Assembly (NCBI GenBank): GCA_031406575.1
Contig: JANOHP010000244.1
Coordinates: 1 to 12,151, forward strand
Origin: Ga0077555 sp031406575
GTDB taxonomy: Bacteria; Pseudomonadota; Alphaproteobacteria; Rhizobiales; Hyphomicrobiaceae
Direction: 5' to 3'
DNA length: 12,151 nucleotides
The position numbers were made by a program, and so were the translations under genes. This document shows positions 1 through 7,344 of this stretch, piece by piece; positions within the stretch are counted from its first letter, which is position 1, and each line of letters begins with the position of its first letter. Under the pieces are notes generated by a model that ran no database searches, was not told the origin of the DNA, and saw only the letters and a program-made list of their open reading frames with translations.

Positions 1-463
1 CGCCACCGCACGCGCACTCAGTCTGTCTACCTTTCGAGACATCCGCCCTCGCACATATTTCTGCGGCCCTAATACCGGCCCCAACAATCTGCACGGATTT
101 CAGCGGACAGGGAAGAATAGGTAGGGACATATCAACCGGTAAATGATCTTAAATCAGCAGGTTGGTCGGACAGTGGCGGGAAGCTGCGGACGCTAGTGTG
201 GCGCCCCTACGGGGCGCCAGCTTCCGCGCGGGCAGGGCTTGAGCTGGCTTACTGTATTTCCTCCGACAAAACACCACATCGTCGGCACGGCGCGCCTTCG
301 CCGCGCGGGTCGGGTTTTCCGGTGGCTGCACCATGAGCTGGCACAGCTGGCTCGGCACCGTCGTCGGAACAAGGCCCGATATGGGGCGTTTCCACAACTA
401 GCCCAGATCGATCCCGGAAACGACCGCGTGCCCAGTTTCGCACTCTGACGGTGTAGGTTCGAC
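1..463. other. Gene-free upstream region of the trehalose operon
   Basis: I find no convincing coding region here. The short open frames on both strands have no recognisable protein and no good ribosome binding site. The only clear structure is the inverted-repeat cluster at 179-225. A promoter for the operon must lie here or further upstream, but I could not identify a -35/-10 pair with confidence. The stretch just before the first gene is unremarkable, with only a weak purine run before the ATG at 464. Confidence 0.6.
179..225. repeat. Nested, mutually exclusive inverted repeats
   Basis: TGGCGCCCC (199-207) and GGGGCGCCA (211-219) form a perfect 9-bp stem with a 3-base TAC loop. GGAAGCTG (179-186) and CAGCTTCC (218-225) form a second perfect 8-bp stem. 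The two share bases 218-219, so both cannot be complete at once. No T-run follows the inner stem on either strand, so a classical intrinsic terminator is not supported. It could end transcription from an upstream gene, or act in the leader of the trehalose operon. Confidence 0.6.
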
Positions 464-2074
464 ATGACCCAGATGCCCATTTCGATGTTCGAGCGACGCA
501 GCAGGCGCCGCGCACCTGACAACCCGCTGCCCGTTCTGGACGCCATCGAAATCGAGTGGTCGCCAGCGACGCTTCAGGCCCTCTTGGCGCGGGAACTGCC
601 TGGCGCTCAAGTCATCGTGGTGTCCAATCGCGAGCCCTACATTCACAACCATTCGGAAAACGGTCCTGTGCTGCAAATTCCAGCGAGCGGACTCGTCACT
701 GCTCTCGAGCCGGTGATGCGCGTGTGTGGCGGAACATGGGTCGCGCACGGCAGCGGAACCGCTGATCGCGAAACCGCCGACGCCGATGGCCGCATTCGCG
801 TTCCCATCGACGCGCCCGCCTATACGCTGCGGCGCGTATGGCTCTCGGATGAAGAGGTCGACGGGTATTATTATGGCTTCGCCAACGAAGCGCTCTGGCC
901 GCTGTGCCACAACGCATTCGTGCGGCCGACGTTTCGCCAAACGGATTGGGACACCTACGTCGACGTCAACCGGCGATTTGCCGAGGCCGCCGTCGCCGAA
1001 GCCACGACCGAGGACCCGATCGTCTTGGTGCAGGACTACCATTTCGCGTTGGTGCCGAAGTTCCTTCGCGAGCATTTACCCAAGGCGACGATCCTGACGT
1101 TTTGGCATATTCCCTGGCCCAACGCGGAGACGTTCGGCACCTGTCCGTGGAAGGAAGCCATCGTCGAGGGGCTGCTCGGCAGCACGGTGATCGGATTTCA
1201 TACGCGTAGCCACTGCAATAATTTTCTCGAAACGGTCGATCGGTGTATCGAAAGCCGCATCGATCGCGAGCAGTCGACCGTCTCGTTCGGCAGTTTCGAG
1301 ACGACGGTGAAGCCCTATCCGATTTCCATCGAATGGCCGCCCACGGTCTTGGCTGGGCAAGACTCGATGCGCGCGTGTCGCCACAAGGTGCGCGAGCGGT
1401 TGGCGTTGCGAGCGGACACCCACCTTGCGGTCGGCATCGAGCGGTTCGATTACACCAAGGGAATTCCGGAGCGTATGGAGGCGGTCGACGCGTTTCTCAC
1501 GCGCTGGCCGGAATGGAATGGCCGGTTCTGTCTCTATTTGGCGATCGCGCCGACGCGCACTAAATTGGCGGCTTACCAAGAATTGCAAAGCCGCGTGGTC
1601 GCGCTGGCCGAGAACATCAATGGCAGACACAGGATGGATGGCGCCGTGCCAGCCATAATTCTGGGGATCCGCCACCACGAACCGCCAGAAGTTTTCGAGC
1701 TGTTCCGCGCAGCCGATACGTGCCTCGTCACGAGCCTCCAGGACGGTATGAATCTGGTCGCGAAGGAATTCGTGGCGTCTCGCGACGACGCGCTGGGCGT
1801 GCTGATCTTGTCGGAATTCGCGGGTGCATCGCGCGATCTCGCTGAAGCATTGATCGTCAATCCGTACGATGCGCAGGGAACCGCAGAAGCCATTCAGCGT
1901 GCCGTGACCATGCCCGCATTCGAGCAGAGCGAACGGATGCGCTCGATGCGCCGGCAAGTGCGCGTGCGCAACGTCTTTCGCTGGGCGGGGGAGATGCTGT
2001 TCGACTTGGCCCGCCTGCGCAAACGTCAACGCATCGATGACCTCGCAGAGTTGACGGTCGCGGGCGATGGGTGA
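464..2074 (+). CDS. otsA: Trehalose-6-phosphate synthase-like GT20 glycosyltransferase
   Basis: A cytoplasmic retaining glycosyltransferase that would join glucose from a nucleotide sugar to glucose-6-phosphate, giving trehalose-6-phosphate. The 536 residues contain the GT20 landmarks: SNREPY (54-59), WHIPWP (214-219), the donor-site ERFDYTKG (326-333, with R327 and K332) and QDGMNLVAKEF (426-436, with D427 and E435). No signal peptide or membrane segment is seen. It differs from E. coli OtsA in the N-terminal loop, with SNREPY and a SGL in place of the usual GGL, so it belongs to a divergent bacterial branch and the acceptor is inferred. The ATG at 464 has only a weak ribosome binding site; an in-frame ATG at 473 is possible. 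The next gene, a trehalose phosphatase overlapping its end, strongly supports the role. Confidence 0.88.
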   Translation: MTQMPISMFERRSRRRAPDNPLPVLDAIEIEWSPATLQALLARELPGAQVIVVSNREPYIHNHSENGPVLQIPASGLVTALEPVMRVCGGTWVAHGSGTADRETADADGRIRVPIDAPAYTLRRVWLSDEEVDGYYYGFANEALWPLCHNAFVRPTFRQTDWDTYVDVNRRFAEAAVAEATTEDPIVLVQDYHFALVPKFLREHLPKATILTFWHIPWPNAETFGTCPWKEAIVEGLLGSTVIGFHTRSHCNNFLETVDRCIESRIDREQSTVSFGSFETTVKPYPISIEWPPTVLAGQDSMRACRHKVRERLALRADTHLAVGIERFDYTKGIPERMEAVDAFLTRWPEWNGRFCLYLAIAPTRTKLAAYQELQSRVVALAENINGRHRMDGAVPAIILGIRHHEPPEVFELFRAADTCLVTSLQDGMNLVAKEFVASRDDALGVLILSEFAGASRDLAEALIVNPYDAQGTAEAIQRAVTMPAFEQSERMRSMRRQVRVRNVFRWAGEMLFDLARLRKRQRIDDLAELTVAGDG

Positions 2075-2849
2075 CGCGCGGTCGCAAAAGGTCTCCCGTT
2101 CCGTCGATCACGACGACAACCGGCGCTGGGCTTTGTTTTTGGATTTCGACGGGACACTCGTCGACATCGCAGAACGTCCCGACGCGGTCTGCATCGATCC
2201 CATCCTACCCGCCGTTCTCGCGCAATTGCGCAACGGACTGGATGGCGCGTTGGCGCTCGTGAGCGGGCGGCCTGTCGCGACGCTCGATCTCCTGCTGGCA
2301 CCCTTCAACAGTGATGCGGCCGGCATTCACGGTGGTGAATGGCGCTATCGGGGGGAGTATCATCGGGTGGGCAGTGAGATGGATGACGGATTGCGGGGCG
2401 TTGTGCACGATCTTCGTGCCGCGGCTCGGCAGCTCGACGACGTGATCGTCGAAGACAAAGGCGCTTCGGTTGCCGTTCACTGGCGCCTTGCTCCACACCA
2501 CGAACAAGCGGTTCGAGACGTGGTCGCCACCTGCTTCGCCCGGCTCGGCAGCGCGTTTCGGTGTCAATCGGGCAAGGCCGTTCTCGAAATTCTCCCCGTC
2601 TTTGCCGACAAGGGCCGTGCGGTGTCGCGTTTTCTACCGTTGCATCCTTATCGTGATCGCTGCCCCATTTACGCGGGCGACGACCTCACCGATGAAGCCG
2701 CTTTCGCTGTTGTCCAGGCTGCGGGTGGCTTGGCGATCCGTATCGGGCGCCAAAGTTACGCCCCCACGGACTTGTGTCTGGATACCCCGAAGGCGTTTCG
2801 CCGGTGGCTGATGCAATGGGCCAATACCGGGTCGATCCCTCATCATTGA
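2067..2849 (+). CDS. otsB: Trehalose-6-phosphate phosphatase (HAD superfamily)
   Basis: Removes phosphate from trehalose-6-phosphate to give trehalose, the second step of the OtsAB route. The 260-residue protein has all the HAD motifs: DFDGTLV at 26-32 with nucleophile D26 and acid/base D28, SGR at 66-68, the lysine K182 in DKGRA, and GDDLTDE at 204-210 for the Mg ion. The length fits stand-alone OtsB proteins. Its ATG overlaps the synthase stop by 8 bases (ATGGGTGA), so translation is probably coupled, in keeping with the lack of a strong ribosome binding site of its own. The first 18 or so residues are polar and come before the conserved core. Confidence 0.93.
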   Translation: MGDARSQKVSRSVDHDDNRRWALFLDFDGTLVDIAERPDAVCIDPILPAVLAQLRNGLDGALALVSGRPVATLDLLLAPFNSDAAGIHGGEWRYRGEYHRVGSEMDDGLRGVVHDLRAAARQLDDVIVEDKGASVAVHWRLAPHHEQAVRDVVATCFARLGSAFRCQSGKAVLEILPVFADKGRAVSRFLPLHPYRDRCPIYAGDDLTDEAAFAVVQAAGGLAIRIGRQSYAPTDLCLDTPKAFRRWLMQWANTGSIPHH

Positions 2850-2867
2850 CACTGCGAGGAGTTTGAA

Positions 2868-4670
2868 ATGCCCACGCTCGATCTCGGCGTGATCGGCAAT
2901 TGCAGCATCGCTGCTCTCGTTGATTTTCGCGCGCGTATCCTTTGGTCCTGCTTTCCACGTTTCGACGGCGATCCCACGTTCTGTGCGCTCGTCAATAGTC
3001 CCAGCGAGGGAGAAGAGGCCCCCGAAACGCAAACCGGCCTCTTCGCCATCGACCTCGAGGGGTTCGTGCGGGCAGAGACCAGCTATCTTCCCAATACCGC
3101 GGTGATGTCGACCGTCCTCCACGATGATCGGGGTAATGCCGTCGAAATTATCGATTTTGCGCCGCGGTTCACCGATCACGGTCGCATGTTCCGTCCGCCA
3201 CAGCTCGTGCGGCGGGTGGTGCCGATTGCCGGTCGGCCACGCATCAAAGTGCGTTTGCGTCCACGCTTCGATTATGGCGCGACCAAACCCGACATGACGC
3301 GCGGCAGCAATCACATCCGCTTTGTGTCTGCGCATCAGGCGCTGCGCCTGACGACGACGGCGCCCGTCTCCTACATCTTGGAAGAGCGCGTGTTCGTCGT
3401 CGATCGGCCGCTGGTGTTTTTTTTCGGCAGCGACGAGCGCATGCAAGCCGATATCGAGCGGACTGCGCGTGAGTTCCTGGACCGCACGATCGACCATTGG
3501 CGCGGCTGGGTGCGCTCGCTGTCGATCCCCTTCGAATGGCAGGAAGCCGTCATCCGTGCAGCCATCACGCTGAAGCTGTGCAACTACGAAGAGACGGGTG
3601 CAATTGTGGCGGCGCTCACGACGTCGATTCCCGAAGCGGAGGGAACGCAGCGCAATTGGGACTATCGGTATTGCTGGTTGCGCGATGCGTACTTCGTAAT
3701 CCACGCTCTCAACCGTCTGGGTGCGACGCGAACGATGGAAGACTATATCGGCTTCATCAACGATGCAGTCGACGACAGCGCCAATGATCGGCTGCGACCC
3801 CTCTACAGCATCACCCGAGAAAGCAATCTCGACGAATGGGTCGCCGACAGCTTGGCTGGTTACCGCGGGCACGCGCCGGTGCGCATCGGCAATGCCGCCC
3901 ACCTGCAAGTCCAGAACGATGTCTATGGCAGCGTCGTCCTCGCTTCGACGCACGCGTTCTTCGACAAGCGACTGATCCGCACCGGCGATGAAGTTTTGTT
4001 CGAACGACTGGAAGAGCTGGGGTTGCGCGCTGTCGCAGCTTTCGATCAACCGGACGCTGGACCGTGGGAATTGCGCAACACCATTCAGGTCCATACGTTT
4101 TCGAGCCTGATGTGTTGGGCCGCGTGCGATCGCTTGGCCAAGATTGCAACCGGTCTGGGACGATCCGAGCGCGCCCAATTTTGGCGTGCGCAAGCGGATC
4201 GCCTGCACGACGTGCTTTCGACGCGCGCGTGGAACGACGATCTCCAGTCGTTCGTATCGACGTTCGATGGCAAAGACCTCGATGCTTCTTTGCTGTTGAT
4301 CGGAGAACTGGGCTTCCACAGCAACACGCACGAGCGGTTCAGGTCGACGGTCCAGCTGGTGCAGAAGAAACTTTGTTGGGACGAGCTGTTGTTTCGCTAC
4401 ATTGCCGAAGATGATTTCGGGCATCCGAAGTCGGCGTTTCTGATTTGCAGCTTCTGGCTGGTCGATGCGCTGCATGCGCTGGGGAAAAAGGACGAGGCGC
4501 GCCAGCTTTTCGAAGTGCTGCTGTCTTATCGAAACGCGCTGGGTCTTCTTTCTGAAGACGTCGACCCGAAAACCGGCGAATTGTGGGGCAACTTCCCGCA
4601 GACCTATTCGATGGTGGGTCTCATCAACAGCGCCGTGCGCCTCAGTCGACGGTGGGAGGAAGTCCTGTGA
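2868..4670 (+). CDS. GH15 family glucoamylase/trehalase-like hydrolase
   Basis: An inverting alpha-glucoside hydrolase of family GH15. Some bacterial members act on maltodextrins or isomaltosides, and some actinobacterial ones hydrolyse trehalose. The 600 residues start with the family's N-terminal sandwich domain (GNCSIAALVD, CFPRFDGDP), followed by the (alpha/alpha)6 barrel with NWDYRYCWLRDA (263-274), GPWE with probable general acid E401, and ELWGNFPQ (571-578), preceded by E563. In relatives I recall the last motif being followed by His; here it is TYSM. There is no signal peptide, so it acts in the cytoplasm. A strong GAGGAG (2856-2861) sits 6 bases before the ATG. Its place directly after otsB suggests a role in trehalose or glycogen turnover; the substrate is not proven. 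Confidence 0.85.
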   Translation: MPTLDLGVIGNCSIAALVDFRARILWSCFPRFDGDPTFCALVNSPSEGEEAPETQTGLFAIDLEGFVRAETSYLPNTAVMSTVLHDDRGNAVEIIDFAPRFTDHGRMFRPPQLVRRVVPIAGRPRIKVRLRPRFDYGATKPDMTRGSNHIRFVSAHQALRLTTTAPVSYILEERVFVVDRPLVFFFGSDERMQADIERTAREFLDRTIDHWRGWVRSLSIPFEWQEAVIRAAITLKLCNYEETGAIVAALTTSIPEAEGTQRNWDYRYCWLRDAYFVIHALNRLGATRTMEDYIGFINDAVDDSANDRLRPLYSITRESNLDEWVADSLAGYRGHAPVRIGNAAHLQVQNDVYGSVVLASTHAFFDKRLIRTGDEVLFERLEELGLRAVAAFDQPDAGPWELRNTIQVHTFSSLMCWAACDRLAKIATGLGRSERAQFWRAQADRLHDVLSTRAWNDDLQSFVSTFDGKDLDASLLLIGELGFHSNTHERFRSTVQLVQKKLCWDELLFRYIAEDDFGHPKSAFLICSFWLVDALHALGKKDEARQLFEVLLSYRNALGLLSEDVDPKTGELWGNFPQTYSMVGLINSAVRLSRRWEEVL

Positions 4671-5464
4671 CCCCTGCGCCCGTTGCGACCGAGCCAACCG
4701 CGATCGAGGTGGCGATCTATCCGAGCTTGAAGGACAAGGTGGTGGTGGTGACCGGCGGCGCCACGGGAATTGGCGCCTCCATCGTCGAGCATCTCGCGAT
4801 CAAAGGTGCACGCGTTGCTTTTTTGGATATCGACACAGACGCGGGCCATCGCCTGAGTGCGACCCTGTCCGCTGCGGTTGGGCACGTGGCGTTTCTGCCG
4901 TGTGACTTGCGCGATATCGATGCCTTGCGCGCATCGATCGATGTTGCCCGGTCGCGGTTCGGCCCAATCGGCGCCCTCGTCAACAATGCGGCCCGAGACG
5001 ACCGGCACAGCATCGACGCCGTGACGCCCGACTACTGGGACGAGCGGATGGCCGTCAATTTACGGCATCAGTTTTTTGCGGCGCAGGCCGTCGTTCCAGA
5101 CATGCGGGCGAGCGGCACAGGCTCGATCGTCAATCTCGGGTCGATCAGTTGGGTGATCAAAGACACGGGTATGCCAGCCTATCTGACGGCGAAGGCCGCC
5201 GTGACCGGCCTCACGCGGAGCTTAGCACGCGATCTGGGCGCTCAACGCATTCGTGTGAACGCCATCTTGCCGGGCTGGGTCATGACCGAACGTCAAAAAG
5301 CGCTGTGGCTGACGCCTGAAGGCGAGGCCACGTTGCGCACTGCTCAGTGTCTGCCAGACCATCTCGTGCCCGCCGATATCGCGCGCATGGCGCTGTGGTT
5401 GCTTGCCGACGACAGCCGGATGGTGACGGCGCAGAATTTCATCGTCGATGCGGGTTGGAGCTGA
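4667..5464 (+). CDS. NAD-dependent aldose 1-dehydrogenase-like SDR
   Basis: A classical short-chain dehydrogenase, 265 residues from a GTG start. GGAGGA (4655-4660) lies 6 bases upstream, and the GTGA overlaps the hydrolase stop; an in-frame ATG at 4583 would lie deep inside the previous gene. Motifs: TGGATGIG (29-36), D54 after strand 2 (predicts NAD over NADP), NNA (106-108), S159, Y172 and K176. Several phrases match Caulobacter D-xylose 1-dehydrogenase XylB as I remember it: IYPSLK near the start, DDRH, YWDER, VNLRH, SISW, LTPEGE, AQCL and DAGW at the end. It therefore probably oxidises an aldose at C1 to the lactone. Which sugar is unknown; glucose released by the neighbouring hydrolase is a reasonable guess. 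Confidence 0.82.
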   Translation: MTPAPVATEPTAIEVAIYPSLKDKVVVVTGGATGIGASIVEHLAIKGARVAFLDIDTDAGHRLSATLSAAVGHVAFLPCDLRDIDALRASIDVARSRFGPIGALVNNAARDDRHSIDAVTPDYWDERMAVNLRHQFFAAQAVVPDMRASGTGSIVNLGSISWVIKDTGMPAYLTAKAAVTGLTRSLARDLGAQRIRVNAILPGWVMTERQKALWLTPEGEATLRTAQCLPDHLVPADIARMALWLLADDSRMVTAQNFIVDAGWS

Positions 5465-5508
5465 AGCGGTCCACCTCTGGCGGCAACTCGGCGGCTTGCG
5501 GCGCGTTC

Positions 5509-5536
5509 ATCGAAATTTTGAAATCGAAATTTTGGA
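5509..5536. repeat. Tandem 14-bp repeat, two copies
   Basis: ATCGAAATTTTGAA (5509-5522) is followed directly by ATCGAAATTTTGGA (5523-5536), identical at 13 of 14 positions. It is an AT-rich patch in a GC-rich gap between the trehalose operon and the next gene set. The position suits a regulator-binding site or a local duplication. I found no convincing -35/-10 pair around it. Confidence 0.6.
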
Positions 5537-5564
5537 TCGCCCGCGCTCCGCGTGCAGGCTATGG

Positions 5565-5616
5565 TTCGGCCCTGACGGGACGCGACGCTGGCATCAGGCT
5601 GGCGTCCCGGGCCGAA
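5565..5616 (+). promoter_or_regulatory. Long two-part hairpin upstream of the small barrel gene
   Basis: TTCGGCCC (5565-5572) pairs with GGGCCGAA (5609-5616), 8 perfect bp. After a 4-base bulge, GGGACGC (5577-5583) pairs with GCGTCCC (5602-5608), 7 perfect bp, leaving an 18-base loop. It ends 29 bases before the ATG at 5646. There is no T-run after it, so it may be a terminator of the trehalose operon working in another way, an RNA-stability element, or a leader structure for the downstream genes. Confidence 0.6.
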
Positions 5617-5645
5617 GGGACCACCTGATCCGGAGACCGCATCCC

Positions 5646-5975
5646 ATGTTTCCCGAACACATGCTGTCCGTGCGCGCCACCGTCGAGCCGGGCCGCGAAG
5701 CCGACTTCAATCGCTGGTACGACACCGAGCATATGCCCGACGCCGTGCGTATGTTTCCCGGTTGCACCGGCGGTGCGCGCTACAAAGTCGTGCTGGGCGA
5801 CGGCTCGCACCAGTACATGGCGCTCTACGCCTTCGAGAGTGCGGCCAAGCTGGACGCTGCCCTGAATGGTCCCGAGGTCAAAGAGCTGATCAAGATCTAC
5901 GATCGCGACATCGGCGCCTTCTCCACGCGCGTGCGCACGACGTACGAGCGCGTGTTGCTGCAGGTGAAAAAATGA
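5646..5975 (+). CDS. Small dimeric alpha/beta-barrel protein (EthD/NIPSNAP-like)
   Basis: A 109-residue cytoplasmic protein of the ferredoxin-like dimeric alpha/beta-barrel type. The N-terminal half has the features expected of the group: MLSVRATVEPGRE, then DFNRWYDTEHMPD (about residues 20-32), a FPGCTGGARYK strand, and an amphipathic C-terminal helix. Such proteins are often found beside catabolic enzymes and may bind or process a pathway intermediate, but the family name does not fix a reaction. GGAG (5632-5635) is 10 bases before the ATG. The downstream dehydratase starts about 43 bases after its stop, so the two are probably co-transcribed. An in-frame GTG or ATG further upstream would run through the hairpin and is less likely. 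Confidence 0.75.
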   Translation: MFPEHMLSVRATVEPGREADFNRWYDTEHMPDAVRMFPGCTGGARYKVVLGDGSHQYMALYAFESAAKLDAALNGPEVKELIKIYDRDIGAFSTRVRTTYERVLLQVKK

Positions 5976-6018
5976 AAACCCGACATCCGGCACGTCGGCT
6001 GCCCGCAAGGAACCCGGT

Positions 6019-7275
6019 TTGGTGGTTGCGAAACGATCATCGATCGCAAACCCGAAAGATCGCATCTTGAAAGTTACAGCCTTAGAAACGATCCGTTCAG
6101 CCGAACATCCCAATTTGCTCTGGGTGCAGGTCCACACCGACGAAGGCCTCATCGGCCTGGGTGAGACGTTTTATGGACCGGCCGCTGCCGAGGGGCACGT
6201 TCACGGCACCATCGCGCCCTACCTGATCGGCAAGAACCCCACCAACATCGAGGCGCATCAGGCGCACTTGACGGGCTATATCGGCTTTGTCGGCGCGAGT
6301 GCGGAGATGCGCGGGCGTTCGGCCGTCGACATCGCTTTGTGGGATATCCTGGGGCAGGCCAAGGGCATGGCGATCTGCGATCTGTTGGGCGGGCGGGTTC
6401 GCGACAACATCAAGGTCTACAATACCTGCGCAGGCTATTCGTATGTGCAGACCAAGGCGACGCAGGGCACCGACAACTTCGGTTTATCTGGCGCCAAGAC
6501 CGGCGCATACGAAGACCTCGACGCCTTCCTCAATCGTGCCGACGAGCTGGCCCACTCGCTGCTCGAGATGGGCATCGATGCGATGAAGATCTGGCCGCTC
6601 GATTATGCAGCGGAAGCGTCGAGCGGCTATCGGATCTCACCCGAAGACCTGAAAAAAGGCCTCGAACCGTTCGAAAAAATCCGCAAGGCCGTCGGCGACA
6701 AAATGGATGTGGCCTACGAGCTGCATTCCCTGTGGGCGCGGCCCGAGGCGATCAAGATCGCTCGCGCACTCGAGCCCTATAAGCCGATGTGGGTCGAAGA
6801 CCCCGTCTTCATGGACCACATGCACTCGATCGGCGAAGTGGCGCGCGCTACGCGCTCACCGATTGCCGTAGGCGAGACGCGCGGCGGACGCGCTGATTTC
6901 CGCAACCTATTGGAGCTCGAGTCGCTTGCGATGGTGATCATGGATATCGCCTGGTGCGGTGGCGTTTCGGAAGCCAAGAAGATCGCGACAATGGCGGAGC
7001 CCTGGCACACGCCGGTCGCCTTCCACGATTGCACGGGCCCCGTGGCGCTCACCGTGTCGACGCATCTGGCGCTCAACGTGCGCAATTGTTGGGTGCAAGA
7101 GATCGTGCGCGCGTTCTATTATGGCTGGTATCACCGCTATATGACCGAACTGCCGCCGATCGCGAAGGGCATGATCACCGTGCCGAAAGGTGCGGGGCTC
7201 GGCACGAAACTGCAACCCGACGTGCTGACGCGTCCCGGCGTGACGGTGAAGCGCACGACGGCGCAGGATCTTTAG
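6019..7275 (+). CDS. Enolase-superfamily acid-sugar dehydratase-like protein (MR/MLE type)
   Basis: A mandelate racemase/muconate lactonising family member. Members take a proton from next to a carboxylate and often dehydrate aldonic acids to 2-keto-3-deoxy acids. The capping domain (residues about 17-125) has LGETFYGP and RGRSAVDIALWDILGQ. The barrel shows K190 in MKIW, possible metal ligands E234 (in YELH, with H236), E260 (VEDP) and E286 (GET), and H336 in FHDCTGP, a probable acid/base. Relatives usually carry Asp where E234 lies. The start is uncertain: TTG at 6019 and GTG at 6022 sit behind AAGGA (6007-6011), while TTG at 6067 gives the N-terminus most like relatives (KVTALETIR). The substrate is unknown; gluconate or galactonate-type acids would suit the neighbours. 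Confidence 0.82.
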   Translation: MVVAKRSSIANPKDRILKVTALETIRSAEHPNLLWVQVHTDEGLIGLGETFYGPAAAEGHVHGTIAPYLIGKNPTNIEAHQAHLTGYIGFVGASAEMRGRSAVDIALWDILGQAKGMAICDLLGGRVRDNIKVYNTCAGYSYVQTKATQGTDNFGLSGAKTGAYEDLDAFLNRADELAHSLLEMGIDAMKIWPLDYAAEASSGYRISPEDLKKGLEPFEKIRKAVGDKMDVAYELHSLWARPEAIKIARALEPYKPMWVEDPVFMDHMHSIGEVARATRSPIAVGETRGGRADFRNLLELESLAMVIMDIAWCGGVSEAKKIATMAEPWHTPVAFHDCTGPVALTVSTHLALNVRNCWVQEIVRAFYYGWYHRYMTELPPIAKGMITVPKGAGLGTKLQPDVLTRPGVTVKRTTAQDL

Positions 7276-7289
7276 AAAAAATCTTGCAA

Positions 7290-7314
7290 GGTGTCTGGCC
7301 AACGGCCTGACACC
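7290..7314 (+). repeat. Intergenic hairpin after the dehydratase gene
   Basis: GGTGTCTGGCC (7290-7300) pairs with GGCCTGACACC (7304-7314): 10 of 11 pairs with one T/T mismatch and a 3-base loop. A smaller stem follows, CCGTC (7313-7317) with GACGG (7324-7328), which shares two bases with the first. The next gene's ribosome binding site, GAGGGGA (7331-7337), lies right after it. There is no T-run. It may protect the upstream message or tune expression of the next gene. Confidence 0.6.
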
Positions 7315-7344
7315 GTCCAAACAGACGGACGAGGGGAAACACCA

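Noticed and set aside
239..448. 69-codon + strand frame upstream of otsA
   Set aside because: No ribosome binding site, no known domain, Arg-rich composition typical of non-coding GC-rich DNA.
398..2029. Two long - strand open frames (398-1075 and 1076-2029)
   Set aside because: Both are opposite the GT20 gene, with no recognisable protein and no good ribosome binding site.
4583..4666. Earlier ATG start for the aldose dehydrogenase-like SDR
   Set aside because: It would put 28 extra residues inside the hydrolase gene. GTG 4667 has a strong ribosome binding site and a normal family N-terminus.
2634..4697. 687-codon open frame on the - strand
   Set aside because: It lies almost wholly opposite the GH15 gene, which has clear family motifs. 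The translation has no recognisable domain and is rich in Arg, His and Gln, as expected for a shadow frame in GC-rich coding DNA.
5509..5536. Start of a CRISPR array
   Set aside because: Two 14-base copies lie back to back with no spacer, which is not a CRISPR layout.
5972..6070. ATG overlapping the small barrel gene's stop (ATGA), giving about 32 residues
   Set aside because: The overlap looks like coupling, but the peptide is short, Arg-rich and unrelated to any family I know, and it overlaps the dehydratase start region.
5559..6152. 197-codon - strand open frame
   Set aside because: Covers the hairpin, the small barrel gene and the start of the dehydratase in antisense; no domain seen.
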